Origin: Lachnospiraceae bacterium
GTDB taxonomy: Bacteria > Bacillota > Clostridia > Lachnospirales > Lachnospiraceae
Reading direction: 5' to 3'
Assembly (NCBI GenBank): GCA_017624835.1
Contig: JAGAMG010000026.1
Coordinates: 1 to 64,000 of the forward strand
DNA: 64,000 nt
The notes under the pieces were generated by a model. It did no database searches, had not been told where the DNA came from, and worked only from the letters and a program-made list of their open reading frames with translations. The translations under genes were made by a program, and so were the position numbers. The first letter of the stretch is position 1. Every line of letters starts with the position of its first letter. Positions 38,416 to 48,165 of this stretch are shown in pieces.

Positions 38416-39669
38416 TTACTTCTTTCTACGATATAATTCCTTTGGAGTATACAGATGTCTGGGAATACCATCCACCATAATGGGAGCCACATCGCCCTGC
38501 ACAAGAGGTTCCACGTAGGTAATGAATTCCTGGGTAACATAGGTGCCGTCCTCGGTAATCCAATTTCGAGGAACACATTTTTCGTCATTTGCGATTTTAT
38601 GTACATCTCGCAGGGCGCTTCCGCACTGATAGGGCTCATCGGAGAAACGCTGTAATACGACCATCTGACCGGAATCCCCTTCATCGGCAGCTTTCACAGC
38701 AGCTCCACCAACCTGATAAGCCTCCAGGATATCCACACGGGAGGCTAGATGGGAGCCTGCACGCTGTAGGGTGCTGAACTCGATGGAGCGGGTCTTGCAG
38801 CCAAGTTCGCCGGCAATGAAGTTTGCCAGATATGCGGCGGTACCGGAAAGCTGTTTGTGTCCAAAGGCATCTACAAAATTAATGTCACTGCCTAATTCAC
38901 AGACATATCTGCCGTCCGCGGTACGGATGCCCTCGGATACGGCAACTACTACAGAGGTTTTTTCCTCTAAAAGAGCAGCGACTCTTTCCTTGAAATTCTG
39001 CAAATCAAAGGTGATTTCCGGTAAATAAATTAAATCAGGACCTTCACAATCTTCCCCTTTAGAAAGGGCAGTGGCACCGGTCAGCCAACCGGCATTTCTA
39101 CCCATAACCTCTACAATAGTTACAAGTCCCTTGGAGTATTCCAAACAGAAGCCGTCACGAATGATTTCCTTCATGGAGGTACCGATATATTTCGCTGCAC
39201 TTCCGTAGCCGGGAGTATGGTCGGTTAACGCAAGGTCATTGTCAATAGTTTTGGGACATCCGATAAATCTGGTGCCATGTCCGGTGAGGACAGCATAATC
39301 GGACAGTTTTTTGATAGTGTCCATGGAATCGTTGCCACCAATATAAATAAAGGCTTCAATATCCAGCTTATCTAAAATATTGAAAATCTTTTCGTATACG
39401 GTAATGTCCTCGTGAATTCCCGGAAGTTTATAACGGCAGGAGCCTAGGAAAGCAGCGGGAGTCCTCTTTAAAAGCTCTTCGTCCAATTCAGTGCGGATAT
39501 GTTCCGATAAATCAATATATTTTTCTTCTAATAAACCCTGTATTCCATGAAGCATACCATATACTTTATTTGCTCCACGGTCGATTGCTGTGCGGTATAC
39601 GCCTGCAAGGCTGGAATTAATTGCGGCGGTGGGTCCGCCTGACTGGCCTACAATAACATTTCGTTTCAT
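38416..39669 (-). CDS. 6-phosphofructokinase, PPi-dependent type
   Basis: Phosphorylates fructose 6-phosphate in glycolysis; 417 residues. The nucleotide/PPi site reads YIGGNDSMDTIKKLSDYA and the catalytic loop GCPKTIDNDLALTDHTPGYG. ATP-type enzymes carry GGDG and PGTIDND; a lysine in PKT and a second acidic residue at the GGxD site are the signature of pyrophosphate-linked enzymes, so PPi is the likely donor. VEVMGRNAGWLTGATAL and the C-terminal DILEAYQVGGAAVKA are conserved. Using PPi saves ATP in an anaerobe. The start is MKRNVIVGQSGGPTAAI with a good ribosome binding site (AGGAGG). Confidence 0.88.
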   Translation of the reverse strand: MKRNVIVGQSGGPTAAINSSLAGVYRTAIDRGANKVYGMLHGIQGLLEEKYIDLSEHIRTELDEELLKRTPAAFLGSCRYKLPGIHEDITVYEKIFNILDKLDIEAFIYIGGNDSMDTIKKLSDYAVLTGHGTRFIGCPKTIDNDLALTDHTPGYGSAAKYIGTSMKEIIRDGFCLEYSKGLVTIVEVMGRNAGWLTGATALSKGEDCEGPDLIYLPEITFDLQNFKERVAALLEEKTSVVVAVSEGIRTADGRYVCELGSDINFVDAFGHKQLSGTAAYLANFIAGELGCKTRSIEFSTLQRAGSHLASRVDILEAYQVGGAAVKAADEGDSGQMVVLQRFSDEPYQCGSALRDVHKIANDEKCVPRNWITEDGTYVTQEFITYVEPLVQGDVAPIMVDGIPRHLYTPKELYRRKK

Positions 39670-39930
39670 GTCGATACCTCCTGAGTAAATACAGTTTTCT
39701 CTATTTTAATATATTTTTCTGAAAATTTCCACAACTATTTGCGAATTTCCAAAATATTTCAGCATGATATTTTAAAGTTTTTGGATTTTGCGAATAGAGT
39801 GAAAGGCGATTACTAAGTTGTGGAACAGTCCAAACATAGTCTTGTATTTTTTCGGGAAAAATGAGAGAATAAGTAGCAAGTCGATGGATGAAAACAGAGA
39901 GTAGAAGGATATATTTAAAGTGGAGGCAAT

Positions 39931-40509
39931 ATGTACATTATTGTAGGTTTGGGAAATCCCAAAAAGGAATATGAAAATACAAGACATAATATTGGATTTG
40001 ATGTAATAGATAAATTAGCAGAGCAGGAAGGAATTTCCGTGCTGGAGAAGAAGCATAAGGCAATCATTGGTAAGGGATATGTAGCAGGACAGAAATGTAT
40101 CCTTGCTAAGCCCCAAACCTATATGAATCTCAGTGGGGAAAGTGTCCGGGAGCTGATTGATTATTATAAGGTGGATGAAACAGAAGAGTTAATTGTTATT
40201 TCCGATGATATCAGTCTGGATGTGGGACAGCTTCGTATTCGTAAGAAGGGTAGTGCCGGTGGACACAATGGATTAAAAAATATTATAGCTCATTTAGGGC
40301 ATGATGGGTTTATGCGTGTGAAAATGGGCGTAGGTGAGAAGCCCAAGGGCTATGATTTAGCGGACTATGTATTAGGACATTTTTCAAAAGAAGAACGAGG
40401 AGTAATGGATAAGGCTGCAGAACGGGCAACGGATGCCATTCGCATGATGATTACCGAAGATGCGGATGCAGCCATGAATGAATATAACCGTAAGACTTTG
40501 GAGGCATAA
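39931..40509 (+). CDS. pth: Peptidyl-tRNA hydrolase
   Basis: Cleaves peptidyl-tRNA released from stalled ribosomes. 192 residues. MYIIVGLGNPKKEYENTRHN has the catalytic histidine, KPQTYMNLSGESV and DDISLDVGQLRIRKKGSAGGHNGLKNII are signatures. TGGAGG precedes the ATG. mfd begins one base after its stop, so the two are coupled, a common pairing in Firmicutes. Confidence 0.96.
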   Translation: MYIIVGLGNPKKEYENTRHNIGFDVIDKLAEQEGISVLEKKHKAIIGKGYVAGQKCILAKPQTYMNLSGESVRELIDYYKVDETEELIVISDDISLDVGQLRIRKKGSAGGHNGLKNIIAHLGHDGFMRVKMGVGEKPKGYDLADYVLGHFSKEERGVMDKAAERATDAIRMMITEDADAAMNEYNRKTLEA

Positions 40510-40510
40510 C

Positions 40511-43500
40511 ATGCATGCATTATTTGCACCCATAAAGGAATTGCCGGATTATCAAGGGATGAGGGATGCACTAAAACAGGGTAATGCTTCCATTGCTCTG
40601 TCCGGTTGCGTGGATTCTCAAAAGCTGCATATTGTATATGGATTTAGCGATGGCATAAAATATAAGGTCATCGTTACTTATAATGATTTAAAAGCAAAAG
40701 AAATCTTTGAAGAATATAAATTTTATGACAGAAATGTCATGTTGTATCCTGCCAAGGATCTGATTTTTTTTCAGGCGGATATTCATGGAAATCAGTTAGT
40801 GAAGGAGCGTGTTCGCACCTTACGTCGAATAATGGAGCGTAAGCCGGTAACCATTGTGACCACCTATGCTGCATTAATGACACCTCAGGTAATGTGGGAA
40901 GAGCAGGACATTATTCAGGTTCATCGAGGGGATAGTGTAAATGAAAGTGCAGTGGCAAAGCAGTTGGTTGCCATGGGCTATACGAAAACTTATCAGGTAG
41001 AAAATCCCGGTGAGTTTTCTATCAGGGGTGGTATCGTGGATATCTTTGACCTTACTGAGGAGAATCCCTATCGTATTGAGCTTTGGGGGGATGAAGTGGA
41101 TTCCATTCGTAGTTTTGATATTTTGAGCCAGCGTTCCATTGAGAAGCTGGAAGGTATCAGTATTTATCCGGCATCAGAGTTTGTATTGTCCAAGGAAAGA
41201 ATACATGCCGGGTTAGAGCATTTGGAGAAGGAAGCCAAAAAGCAGGAAAAAATCTTTCGGGATGCTCATAAACCGGAGGAGGCACATCGAATTGTAACTC
41301 AGGTAAAGGAGCTTAGAGAGCAGCTTTTAGAGTTCCAAAGCATGATCAACCTGGAAAGTTATATTCGATATTTCTTTGAGGATACGGTAACCTTGCCCCA
41401 GCTTTTGGGTAGGGTTGCCTGTAAAGGCATTCAGGAAGGCTTAGGGCAGGCGGCAGCTCGGCAGTTATGCTTCTTTATAGAAGAACCACTCCGAGTCAAG
41501 GAACAGGCGGATGCTATCGAATTAGAATTTCGGGAAAGCATGGAACAACGTGTGTCCAAGGGTTATATTTTGCCGGGGCAGATGAACATTTTGTACAGTG
41601 GGGAACAGGTGGCAGCCGGGATTTCCAAGTACAATGTAGTCACCTTGGCGACCATGGAGAGCAAATATGGATTTTTTAAGGCGGAGCAAAAGAGTGATTT
41701 GGCAGCTCGCAATATTGCGCCTTATAATAATAGCTTTGAAGCATTGGTAAGGGATTTGAAAAAGTATCGTAAGAATGGTTATCGGGTGCTATTGCTTTCC
41801 GGTTCCCGGACCAGAGCAAAGCGTTTGGCGGAGGATTTGCGAGACCAGGAGCTTTCCGCAGTGTATACGGAAGACCCCTTTAGAGAGGTACAACCGGGAG
41901 AGGTTTTGACCTATTACGGTCATGTGGGAAAGGGCTTTGAGTATCCTTGGCTGAAATTTGTAGTGCTTTCTGAGACCGATATTTTTGGTGCGGAAAAAAA
42001 GAAAAAGAAGAAGAAAAAGCTCTATCAGGGGCAGAAGATAAATGATTTTAATGAATTAAAGGTTGGCGATTATGTAGTCCATGAAACCCATGGCCTGGGT
42101 ATCTATAAGGGTATCGAAAAGGTGGAAATGGAAAAAATTGTCAAGGATTATATTAAGATAGAATATCGGGATGGGGGGAATTTGTACATTCTTGCCACCG
42201 GTCTTGATGTAATTCAAAAATATGCCTCCGCAGATGCCAAAAAGCCCAAGCTGAATAAGCTGGGCAGCAAGGAATGGGAGCGTACCAAAACAAAGGTGCG
42301 CAGTGCGGTCAATGAGGTGGCAAAGGATTTGGTGGAGCTGTATGCCTTAAGGCAGGCAAGTGAGGGCTATCAGTATGGTAAGGATACTGTCTGGCAGCGG
42401 GAATTTGAAGAAATGTTTCCCTTTGAAGAGACGGAAGACCAATTGGCTGCCATTGCAGATACCAAGGCTGATATGGAAAGCTCCAAGATTATGGACCGCC
42501 TTGTCTGTGGTGATGTGGGATATGGAAAGACGGAAATTGCTATTCGTGCGGCATTTAAGGCAGTACAGGAGGGTAAACAGGTGGTGTATCTGGTGCCAAC
42601 TACTATTTTAGCCCAGCAGCATTACAATACCTTTGCTCAGCGTATGAAGGATTTTCCGGTGCGGGTGGATTTGCTTAGCCGTTTTCGTACCCCGTCAGAA
42701 ATAAAAAAGAGCTTAACGGACTTGCAGAAGGGCTTTGTAGATATTATCATAGGTACTCATAGAGTGCTTTCCGATGATGTGAAATTTAAGGATTTAGGTC
42801 TTCTAATTATTGATGAGGAGCAGCGATTTGGCGTTGCCCATAAGGAAAAAATCAAGAAATTAAAGGAAAATGTAGATGTACTGACTCTTACAGCTACCCC
42901 CATTCCCAGAACCCTTCATATGAGCCTGATTGGTATCAGGGATATGAGTGTACTGGAGGAAGCACCCAATGATCGTTTGCCCATACAGACCTTTGTGTGC
43001 GAATACAATGATGAAATGGTGCGAGAGGCAATTGTCCGGGAAATGACAAGGGGCGGGCAGGTTTATTATGTCTACAATCGTGTGAATAATATTGGAGACA
43101 TTGCAGCTCAGGTTGCCAAGCTGGTGCCGGAGGCAACTGTGGCATTTGCCCATGGACAAATGAAGGAGCATGAGCTGGAACGGATTATGTTCGATTATAT
43201 CAATGGGGATATTGATGTACTGGTTTCCACCACCATTATTGAAACGGGCTTAGATATTTCCAATGCCAATACCATGATTATTCATGATTCCGATAGTTTG
43301 GGCTTATCCCAGCTTTATCAGCTTCGCGGCCGTGTGGGACGTTCCAATCGTACCGCCTATGCCTTCCTTATGTATAAGCGGGATAAGATGCTGAAAGAAG
43401 TGGCCGAAAAGCGTTTGGCTGCGATTAAGGAATTTACAGATTTGGGCAGCGGCTTTAAAATTGCTATGAGGGATTTGGAAATCCGCGGTGCAGGAAATCT

Positions 43501-44077
43501 TTTGGGAGTAAAGCAACATGGGCATATGGAGGCAGTAGGCTATGATATGTACTGCAAGATGCTCAATGAGGCGGTAAAGGGGCTGAAGGGAATTCCTACG
43601 ATAACAGATTTTTCTACGGTTATCGATTTGGATGTGGATGCCTTTATTCCCGGGGAATACATCGTAAATGAGGTGCAAAAGCTGGATATCTATAAGCGCA
43701 TTGCAGGCATTGAAAATGAGAAGGAACGGGATGATATGAAGGATGAACTGTTAGACCGCTTTGGCGGTATTCCTAAGTCCGTGGATAATCTCCTTCGCAT
43801 TGCATTAATCAGAGTTTCTGCGCATGAACTGTTTATGACAGAAATTAAAGGAAAAAACGAGAGAATTACTTTTACCTTTCGCCCGGATGCTAAGGTGAAT
43901 CCGGCAAAAATCCCTGAAATGTTGAAAAAGTATGGTCAGAATCTTACCTTTACTGCATACGGCAATCCATTCTTTACTTATAAGTATAAGAAGACAGGTC
44001 TGGTGGAAACGGATGCGGAGCTGCTGTTAGATATGACGGAAAAGCTTTTAGTAGAAATGAAGCTGTTAATAGATTGA
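40511..44077 (+). CDS. mfd: Transcription-repair coupling factor
   Basis: DNA translocase that displaces stalled RNA polymerase and recruits UvrA. 1188 residues: UvrB-homology region (about 1-360), RNA-polymerase-interaction domain (about 500-570, YVVHETHGLGIYKG), superfamily 2 helicase with Walker A CGDVGYGKTEIAIRAAF, DEEQ box IIDEEQRFGV, TATPIPRTL, and a C-terminal UvrA-like TRCF domain. Odd: eight lysines in a row at about residues 497-504, in the linker just before the polymerase domain. The start at 40511 abuts pth; a longer reading from 40478 would overlap pth and is rejected. Confidence 0.96.
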   Translation: MHALFAPIKELPDYQGMRDALKQGNASIALSGCVDSQKLHIVYGFSDGIKYKVIVTYNDLKAKEIFEEYKFYDRNVMLYPAKDLIFFQADIHGNQLVKERVRTLRRIMERKPVTIVTTYAALMTPQVMWEEQDIIQVHRGDSVNESAVAKQLVAMGYTKTYQVENPGEFSIRGGIVDIFDLTEENPYRIELWGDEVDSIRSFDILSQRSIEKLEGISIYPASEFVLSKERIHAGLEHLEKEAKKQEKIFRDAHKPEEAHRIVTQVKELREQLLEFQSMINLESYIRYFFEDTVTLPQLLGRVACKGIQEGLGQAAARQLCFFIEEPLRVKEQADAIELEFRESMEQRVSKGYILPGQMNILYSGEQVAAGISKYNVVTLATMESKYGFFKAEQKSDLAARNIAPYNNSFEALVRDLKKYRKNGYRVLLLSGSRTRAKRLAEDLRDQELSAVYTEDPFREVQPGEVLTYYGHVGKGFEYPWLKFVVLSETDIFGAEKKKKKKKKLYQGQKINDFNELKVGDYVVHETHGLGIYKGIEKVEMEKIVKDYIKIEYRDGGNLYILATGLDVIQKYASADAKKPKLNKLGSKEWERTKTKVRSAVNEVAKDLVELYALRQASEGYQYGKDTVWQREFEEMFPFEETEDQLAAIADTKADMESSKIMDRLVCGDVGYGKTEIAIRAAFKAVQEGKQVVYLVPTTILAQQHYNTFAQRMKDFPVRVDLLSRFRTPSEIKKSLTDLQKGFVDIIIGTHRVLSDDVKFKDLGLLIIDEEQRFGVAHKEKIKKLKENVDVLTLTATPIPRTLHMSLIGIRDMSVLEEAPNDRLPIQTFVCEYNDEMVREAIVREMTRGGQVYYVYNRVNNIGDIAAQVAKLVPEATVAFAHGQMKEHELERIMFDYINGDIDVLVSTTIIETGLDISNANTMIIHDSDSLGLSQLYQLRGRVGRSNRTAYAFLMYKRDKMLKEVAEKRLAAIKEFTDLGSGFKIAMRDLEIRGAGNLLGVKQHGHMEAVGYDMYCKMLNEAVKGLKGIPTITDFSTVIDLDVDAFIPGEYIVNEVQKLDIYKRIAGIENEKERDDMKDELLDRFGGIPKSVDNLLRIALIRVSAHELFMTEIKGKNERITFTFRPDAKVNPAKIPEMLKKYGQNLTFTAYGNPFFTYKYKKTGLVETDAELLLDMTEKLLVEMKLLID

Positions 44078-44091
44078 GAGGAGGCATTATT

Positions 44092-45273
44092 TTGTTTTCA
44101 TATGAAAAGAAATTTTTGGAGTGGGTACAAAAGCATATTTTTGTGATTTTTCTGATATTTGTGACAATTATCAGTGTGGTGCTCAGATATTCCGTAAAGG
44201 ATTTTGTAAGTAAGGACTTTAAGGTGTATCTACTGCCTTGGTACGAAGAAATACAGGAAAACGGTGGTCTGGCGGCATTGGACACTAATGTAGGTACCTA
44301 CAATATGTTGTTTCAGTTTTTGATTGCATTGTTAACCTATTTGCCCATTAATCCCTTAACCGGGTACAAGGTGTTATCCTGCGTATTTGATTATGGACTG
44401 GCAGTGGCAATGGCTGCATTGGTTCATCATGTAAGTGAGAAGGACAAAAAGTGGAATGCAGGATTGGCATATACCCTTTCCATTTTATCACCCATTGTAT
44501 TTTTAAATTCTTCCCTGTGGGGACAGTGTGATGTGATTTATACCTTTTTTGTGGTGCTTTCTTTGCTTTTCTTTATGCAGGAAAAATATGTGAAAAGCTT
44601 TATTTTCTTTGGCATCGCATTTGCTTTTAAGCTACAGGCTGCGTTTGTACTGCCGGCATTTTTGTTTGTGTATTTTGTAAAAAAGAAATTTTCGATTTTG
44701 TATTTTGCCATTATTCCCGTGGTGATGTGCGTGACCTCCATTCCTAATGTGATTATGGGGAGAAAGTGGACGGATGTATTTACCATTTATGTGGAGCAGA
44801 CCGATGTATTTCCGGCTGTCTATATGAATTATCCCACCTTTTGGACTACCCTGCTTTCCCACCATGAGGTGGCGGATTTTGATATGTTTAAGACCTTTAC
44901 CATGCTTTTCACCTTGATGATTCTGGCAGTTGCAATGATTATCCTGTTTAAGGAAATAAAGGAGATACAATCCAGGCATATTTTGTATTACGCATTTCTC
45001 TTTGCCTATACCTGTATCCTGTTTTTGCCTTCCATGCATGAAAGATATGGTTTTATTTATGAAATGTTGGCAATTGGTATTGTATTTCTAAATAAGAAAA
45101 CCATCCCGCTGTTGGTAACACTTACCTGCTTATCCTTATATACATATGGTGCCTATTTATATGATTCTATTATTTCTATAAGAGTACTTTCGGTGGTGAA
45201 TATTGTGACATATCTGTTATATTGGTATATTTTGTGGAAGGATATGAAAGCAACTGAGGTAGTCAAAAACTGA
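44092..45273 (+). CDS. Polytopic GT-C-type glycosyltransferase, mannosyltransferase-like
   Basis: 393-residue membrane protein with about ten helices. NSSLWGQCDVIYTFFVVLS, FKLQAAFVLPAFLFVYF and LPSMHERYGFIYEMLAIG resemble Gpi18-like and DUF2029-type lipid-linked-sugar transferases (GT-C fold). The acidic catalytic residue is probably in SKDFKVYLLPW near the first loop. Substrate unknown; a cell-envelope glycan is likely. The start TTG 44092 follows GAGGAGG; an alternative TTG 44074 overlaps mfd. It ends at the terminator at 45291. Confidence 0.75.
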   Translation: MFSYEKKFLEWVQKHIFVIFLIFVTIISVVLRYSVKDFVSKDFKVYLLPWYEEIQENGGLAALDTNVGTYNMLFQFLIALLTYLPINPLTGYKVLSCVFDYGLAVAMAALVHHVSEKDKKWNAGLAYTLSILSPIVFLNSSLWGQCDVIYTFFVVLSLLFFMQEKYVKSFIFFGIAFAFKLQAAFVLPAFLFVYFVKKKFSILYFAIIPVVMCVTSIPNVIMGRKWTDVFTIYVEQTDVFPAVYMNYPTFWTTLLSHHEVADFDMFKTFTMLFTLMILAVAMIILFKEIKEIQSRHILYYAFLFAYTCILFLPSMHERYGFIYEMLAIGIVFLNKKTIPLLVTLTCLSLYTYGAYLYDSIISIRVLSVVNIVTYLLYWYILWKDMKATEVVKN

Positions 45274-45290
45274 TAAATGAATATTAGCAA

Positions 45291-45326
45291 AAAAGAACCG
45301 ACTGTTATAGGGCAGTCGGCTCTTTT
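45291..45326. terminator. Bidirectional terminator
   Basis: AAAAGAACCGACTG (45291-45304) and CAGTCGGCTCTTTT (45313-45326) pair with one mismatch. It overlaps the 3' end of the convergent flavoprotein gene and ends both transcripts. Confidence 0.8.
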
Positions 45327-46471
45327 AAATTCTGTGCAAGTGCGGAAAGCTGTGCAAGGCTATTATCGTTTAGGGCAGAATGAAGGGTTACCACAGGCTC
45401 ACAAAAGGTTAGATTTTTGCAGCCTTCCAACATGCTCTTCATTACCTTGGCAGCAACGGGAGCCCAGGAGCCATTTTCTATCAATCCGATTCGTCTGTTT
45501 TGGAAATTATGCTCTGTCAATTGTGTTATAAATTCCCGCATGCGTGGGAAAATACCATTATTATAGGTGGTGGTTGCCAGTACAAGCCTGTCATACTGAA
45601 AGGCTTCAGAAACCACAGCGGACAAATCACACTTGGTAATATCCCGAAGGAGAAGCTTTGTGGGACTGCTTTCTTGTAGAATTTCTGCCAATTTTACCAC
45701 GGCTCCTTCTGTATTACCATACATGGAGCTATAGACAAGCAAAACCCCTTGACTTTCCGGCTGATAACTTGCCCAGGTTTGATAGAGTTTTAAATAATTA
45801 TCCAGTGGTGCCTCCAATATGGGACCATGCAGGGAACAGATTCGTTGCATGGGAAGAGAGGAAGCCTTTTGCAGGAGTCTGTTTACCTGCATTCCGTATT
45901 TGCCAACTATATTGATATAGTAGCGGCGGGCTTCGCTTGTCCATCCTTCGTCTACATCCAATGCACCGAATTTACCAAAGGCATCTGCGGAAAATAAAGT
46001 TCCCGTATGCTGCTCAAAGGTCATAATTACCTCCGGCCAATGAATCATAGGAGCTTCCAAAAAGGCCAGGGTATGCTGTCCCAGACAAAGGAGGTCGCCT
46101 TCCTTTACTACAATTTTGCGATTGGCATAATCGGTGCCAAAAAACTGCTGTAGCATAGCAAAGGCCTTGGCACCTGCTACAATCAAAGCATCCTTATATT
46201 TTTCCATAAACAGGGCAATGCCTGCGGAATGGTCCGGCTCCATATGCTGTATGATTAGAAAATCCGGCGCAGTATTGCCCAATTCCCTTTCTATATTTTC
46301 CAGCCATTGTTCTGTAAAATGAATGTCCACAGTGTCCATAACAGCATTTTTTTCATCGCAAATTAAATAGGAATTGTAGGACATCCCATGTTTGACCGGA
46401 TACTGTCTTTCGAACATAGTGATTTCATGGTCGTTAACACCAATGTATTTGATTCCTTCTGTTATATGCAT
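45305..46471 (-). CDS. FprA-type flavo-diiron protein
   Basis: Oxygen- or NO-reducing flavo-diiron protein, 388 residues. The N-terminal beta-lactamase-like domain keeps the diiron ligands in IIQHMEPDHSAG (HxExDH) and related histidines (AMIHWPEV, SLHGPILEA). The C-terminal flavodoxin domain has VLLVYSSMYGNTEGAV. It protects anaerobes by reducing oxygen to water with electrons from rubredoxin, whose gene lies just upstream on the same strand. The length is standard. Confidence 0.93.
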   Translation of the reverse strand: MHITEGIKYIGVNDHEITMFERQYPVKHGMSYNSYLICDEKNAVMDTVDIHFTEQWLENIERELGNTAPDFLIIQHMEPDHSAGIALFMEKYKDALIVAGAKAFAMLQQFFGTDYANRKIVVKEGDLLCLGQHTLAFLEAPMIHWPEVIMTFEQHTGTLFSADAFGKFGALDVDEGWTSEARRYYINIVGKYGMQVNRLLQKASSLPMQRICSLHGPILEAPLDNYLKLYQTWASYQPESQGVLLVYSSMYGNTEGAVVKLAEILQESSPTKLLLRDITKCDLSAVVSEAFQYDRLVLATTTYNNGIFPRMREFITQLTEHNFQNRRIGLIENGSWAPVAAKVMKSMLEGCKNLTFCEPVVTLHSALNDNSLAQLSALAQNLKEPTAL

Positions 46472-46490
46472 GGCAAGTTCCCCGCATTTT

Positions 46491-46646
46491 TTAGATTTCA
46501 GAAAACTGGTCTTTTCCTACAGAACAAAGGGGACAAAGCCAGTCTTCAGGTACATCCTCCCATTTTGTGCCGGGCGCAATACCATTTTCCGGGTCGCCGG
46601 CTTCCTCGTCATAAATATAACCACAAACATCGCAAATGTAACTCAT
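46491..46646 (-). CDS. Rubredoxin
   Basis: A 51-residue iron-only electron carrier, short enough to be missed by ORF length cut-offs. It begins [20 protein letters not shown] and has both CxxC iron ligand pairs: CDVCGYIYD and [10 protein letters not shown], plus the WEDVPEDW core. GGAGG lies about ten bases before the ATG. It sits 19 bases upstream of the flavo-diiron gene and is its probable electron donor. Confidence 0.96.
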   Translation of the reverse strand: MSYICDVCGYIYDEEAGDPENGIAPGTKWEDVPEDWLCPLCSVGKDQFSEI

Positions 46647-46722
46647 GCATTATTTCCTCCTGATTTTCTACTTGCATACAGTATATGTCAGTGAAGGTAT
46701 TTTATTCAGGAAAGATTCTCTT

Positions 46723-47907
46723 TCAGAAGAGTTTTTTATAGTATAAAAGGCTACATAACAGTGTGACAGCTCCAAGCAACACAAAGGCTGTGGCTAAGTT
46801 GGTTATATCCGCAAAGGCGCCTGCCAGAGGAAACATTAAAATCATAAAAACAGAAAAAAACATACTATTTACAGAGATTAAAGTGGCGCGCTGGGCAGAT
46901 GGAATTCTTTGATTCAACGCATTGGACTGCACCGGGTACAATACAGAATTAAAAAAAGTGGCAACCAATAAAGCACCTATGGAAAGGTATAAATGGTAAA
47001 AGCCAAAGAGTAGAATACTAAGGCTAATCATAAGTGCTCCGAATAAAGCCGTTTTTCGCCCCAGAAGCTTGCTGAAACTATTGTTTGATAGTGCACCAAG
47101 GCAAGCTGCAAGTCCTGCAAACAGCATAACAATACTGATTTCTATTTTATTCAGCCCCAGCTCATAAAAATATTGCTGCCCATAGAAGAACAGGGTATTA
47201 AAAGCGGAAAAAACAGCTGAATAGTATACAATAATCAGCAGTATCTGCCTATCCTTTTGCAGGATTGCAGCACTGGTTTGAAAATGTTTTTTCACAGTGG
47301 AACAGACAGATGTATGTTTCGCTGTGGCAGTTCTTCCGATGGTGGGCTCCGTCATAAACAGAAGGGGTATCAGACCCAGAGCGGCAATCACAGTAGAGGT
47401 GGCATAGCAATAAGAAAAAGAATATTCAGCCAGGATTCCGCCTAATACTGTTGCAACGGATTGGGATACCTCAATCAGCATATTAATGCGTCCGTTGATA
47501 ATGGGATAGTTTTCTTCCGTTTCCAATTGCTTCAGACTGTCATAAACAAGAGCTTCCTCGGAACCGGAGTTAAAATTTCCGCTTAAGGATTGCAGGATAA
47601 AGCTAAGGGCAAAGCCTGCAAACGTGTTGGAAAAGAGCATAATAATACAGGAGAAAATCATGAGAATCCGACTTACAAGCATGGAACGCTTCCTGCCTAA
47701 CAAATCGGCAGCTGCCCCAGAGGGAATTTCAAAGAGCAAGCCTGTTATGTGGTAAATACCCTCCAAAAGACCGATTTCCAAAAGGCTCATACCGCGATAA
47801 GCAAGGTAGAGTACCCAGATGGAATTGGACATACTCAGGTTATTGATAAAGCTATAGAAATATTCAGAGATAATATTGTGTTGAAGTTTTTTCTGTAATA
47901 AATTCAT
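46723..47907 (-). CDS. Major facilitator superfamily transporter
   Basis: 394 residues, about 12 membrane helices. The loop 2-3 motif is seen in SGAAADLLGRKRSML, and a second copy as KLLGRKTALFGALM. The subfamily looks like drug-efflux MFS proteins, but no specific substrate can be read from sequence. Ribosome binding site GAAGGA before the ATG. Its 285-nt leader has a small peptide ORF and a terminator, the arrangement used by genes induced by ribosome-targeting antibiotics. It is monocistronic. Confidence 0.85.
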   Translation of the reverse strand: MNLLQKKLQHNIISEYFYSFINNLSMSNSIWVLYLAYRGMSLLEIGLLEGIYHITGLLFEIPSGAAADLLGRKRSMLVSRILMIFSCIIMLFSNTFAGFALSFILQSLSGNFNSGSEEALVYDSLKQLETEENYPIINGRINMLIEVSQSVATVLGGILAEYSFSYCYATSTVIAALGLIPLLFMTEPTIGRTATAKHTSVCSTVKKHFQTSAAILQKDRQILLIIVYYSAVFSAFNTLFFYGQQYFYELGLNKIEISIVMLFAGLAACLGALSNNSFSKLLGRKTALFGALMISLSILLFGFYHLYLSIGALLVATFFNSVLYPVQSNALNQRIPSAQRATLISVNSMFFSVFMILMFPLAGAFADITNLATAFVLLGAVTLLCSLLYYKKLF

Positions 47908-47969
47908 TGGTAATTCCTTCTTTCTATTAATGTAATCACCGAAGGGTGATATTGGTGTAATTTGGACAT

Positions 47970-48005
47970 AAAAAAACAGGGAATCAGAAAAAGTTGATTA
48001 CCTGT
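47970..48005 (-). terminator. Leader terminator of the MFS gene (attenuator)
   Basis: On the minus strand ACAGG-T-AATCA pairs with TGATT-C-CCTGT around an eight-base loop (hairpin 47976-48005), followed by seven T (47970-47976). It is about 70 bases before the MFS ATG, inside the transcribed leader. Confidence 0.85.
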
Positions 48006-48092
48006 GCTAAAGTGGAATTATCTGCGCATTTATTACAAATAAATTAGAATGAAGTTCTAAACGAATATTCTAAAAAAGGGCGCAGTAATCCC
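47996..48092 (-). promoter_or_regulatory. Mutually exclusive leader stems of the MFS gene
   Basis: On the minus strand GGGATTACTGCGC (48080-48092), inside the end of the leader ORF, pairs with GCGCAGATAATTCC (48014-48027), forming a 13-bp stem with one bulge. The GATTAC in the same arm (48085-48090) can instead pair with GTAATC (47996-48001) in the terminator's 5' arm. A smaller hairpin TTAGAAT/ATTCTAA lies between. Ribosome position on the leader ORF can thus decide whether the terminator forms. Confidence 0.7.
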
Positions 48093-48165
48093 GTAACAAT
48101 TCAAAAATGCATGTTTTTGACATGCTACTGCTACTGCAAATAGGAGTGTATCCTAACCCGTTCAT
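48070..48165 (-). CDS. Leader peptide of the MFS gene
   Basis: A 31-codon ORF (ATG 48165, or 48168 with one more Met). It reads MNGLGYTPICSSSSMSKTCI in its first 20 residues and ends LRDYCALF. AAGGGG (48173-48178) is well spaced for the second ATG. Its last codons lie over the arm GGGATTACTGCGC, so a stalled or terminating ribosome would change the fold. Note four serine codons in a row (AGT-AGC-AGT-AGC). I assume it is regulatory and not a functional protein. Confidence 0.7.
   Translation of the reverse strand: MNGLGYTPICSSSSMSKTCIFELLRDYCALF

Noticed and set aside
38455..39028. Plus-strand ORFs opposite the phosphofructokinase
   Set aside because: Overlapping antisense shadows of a conserved gene with no initiation signals.
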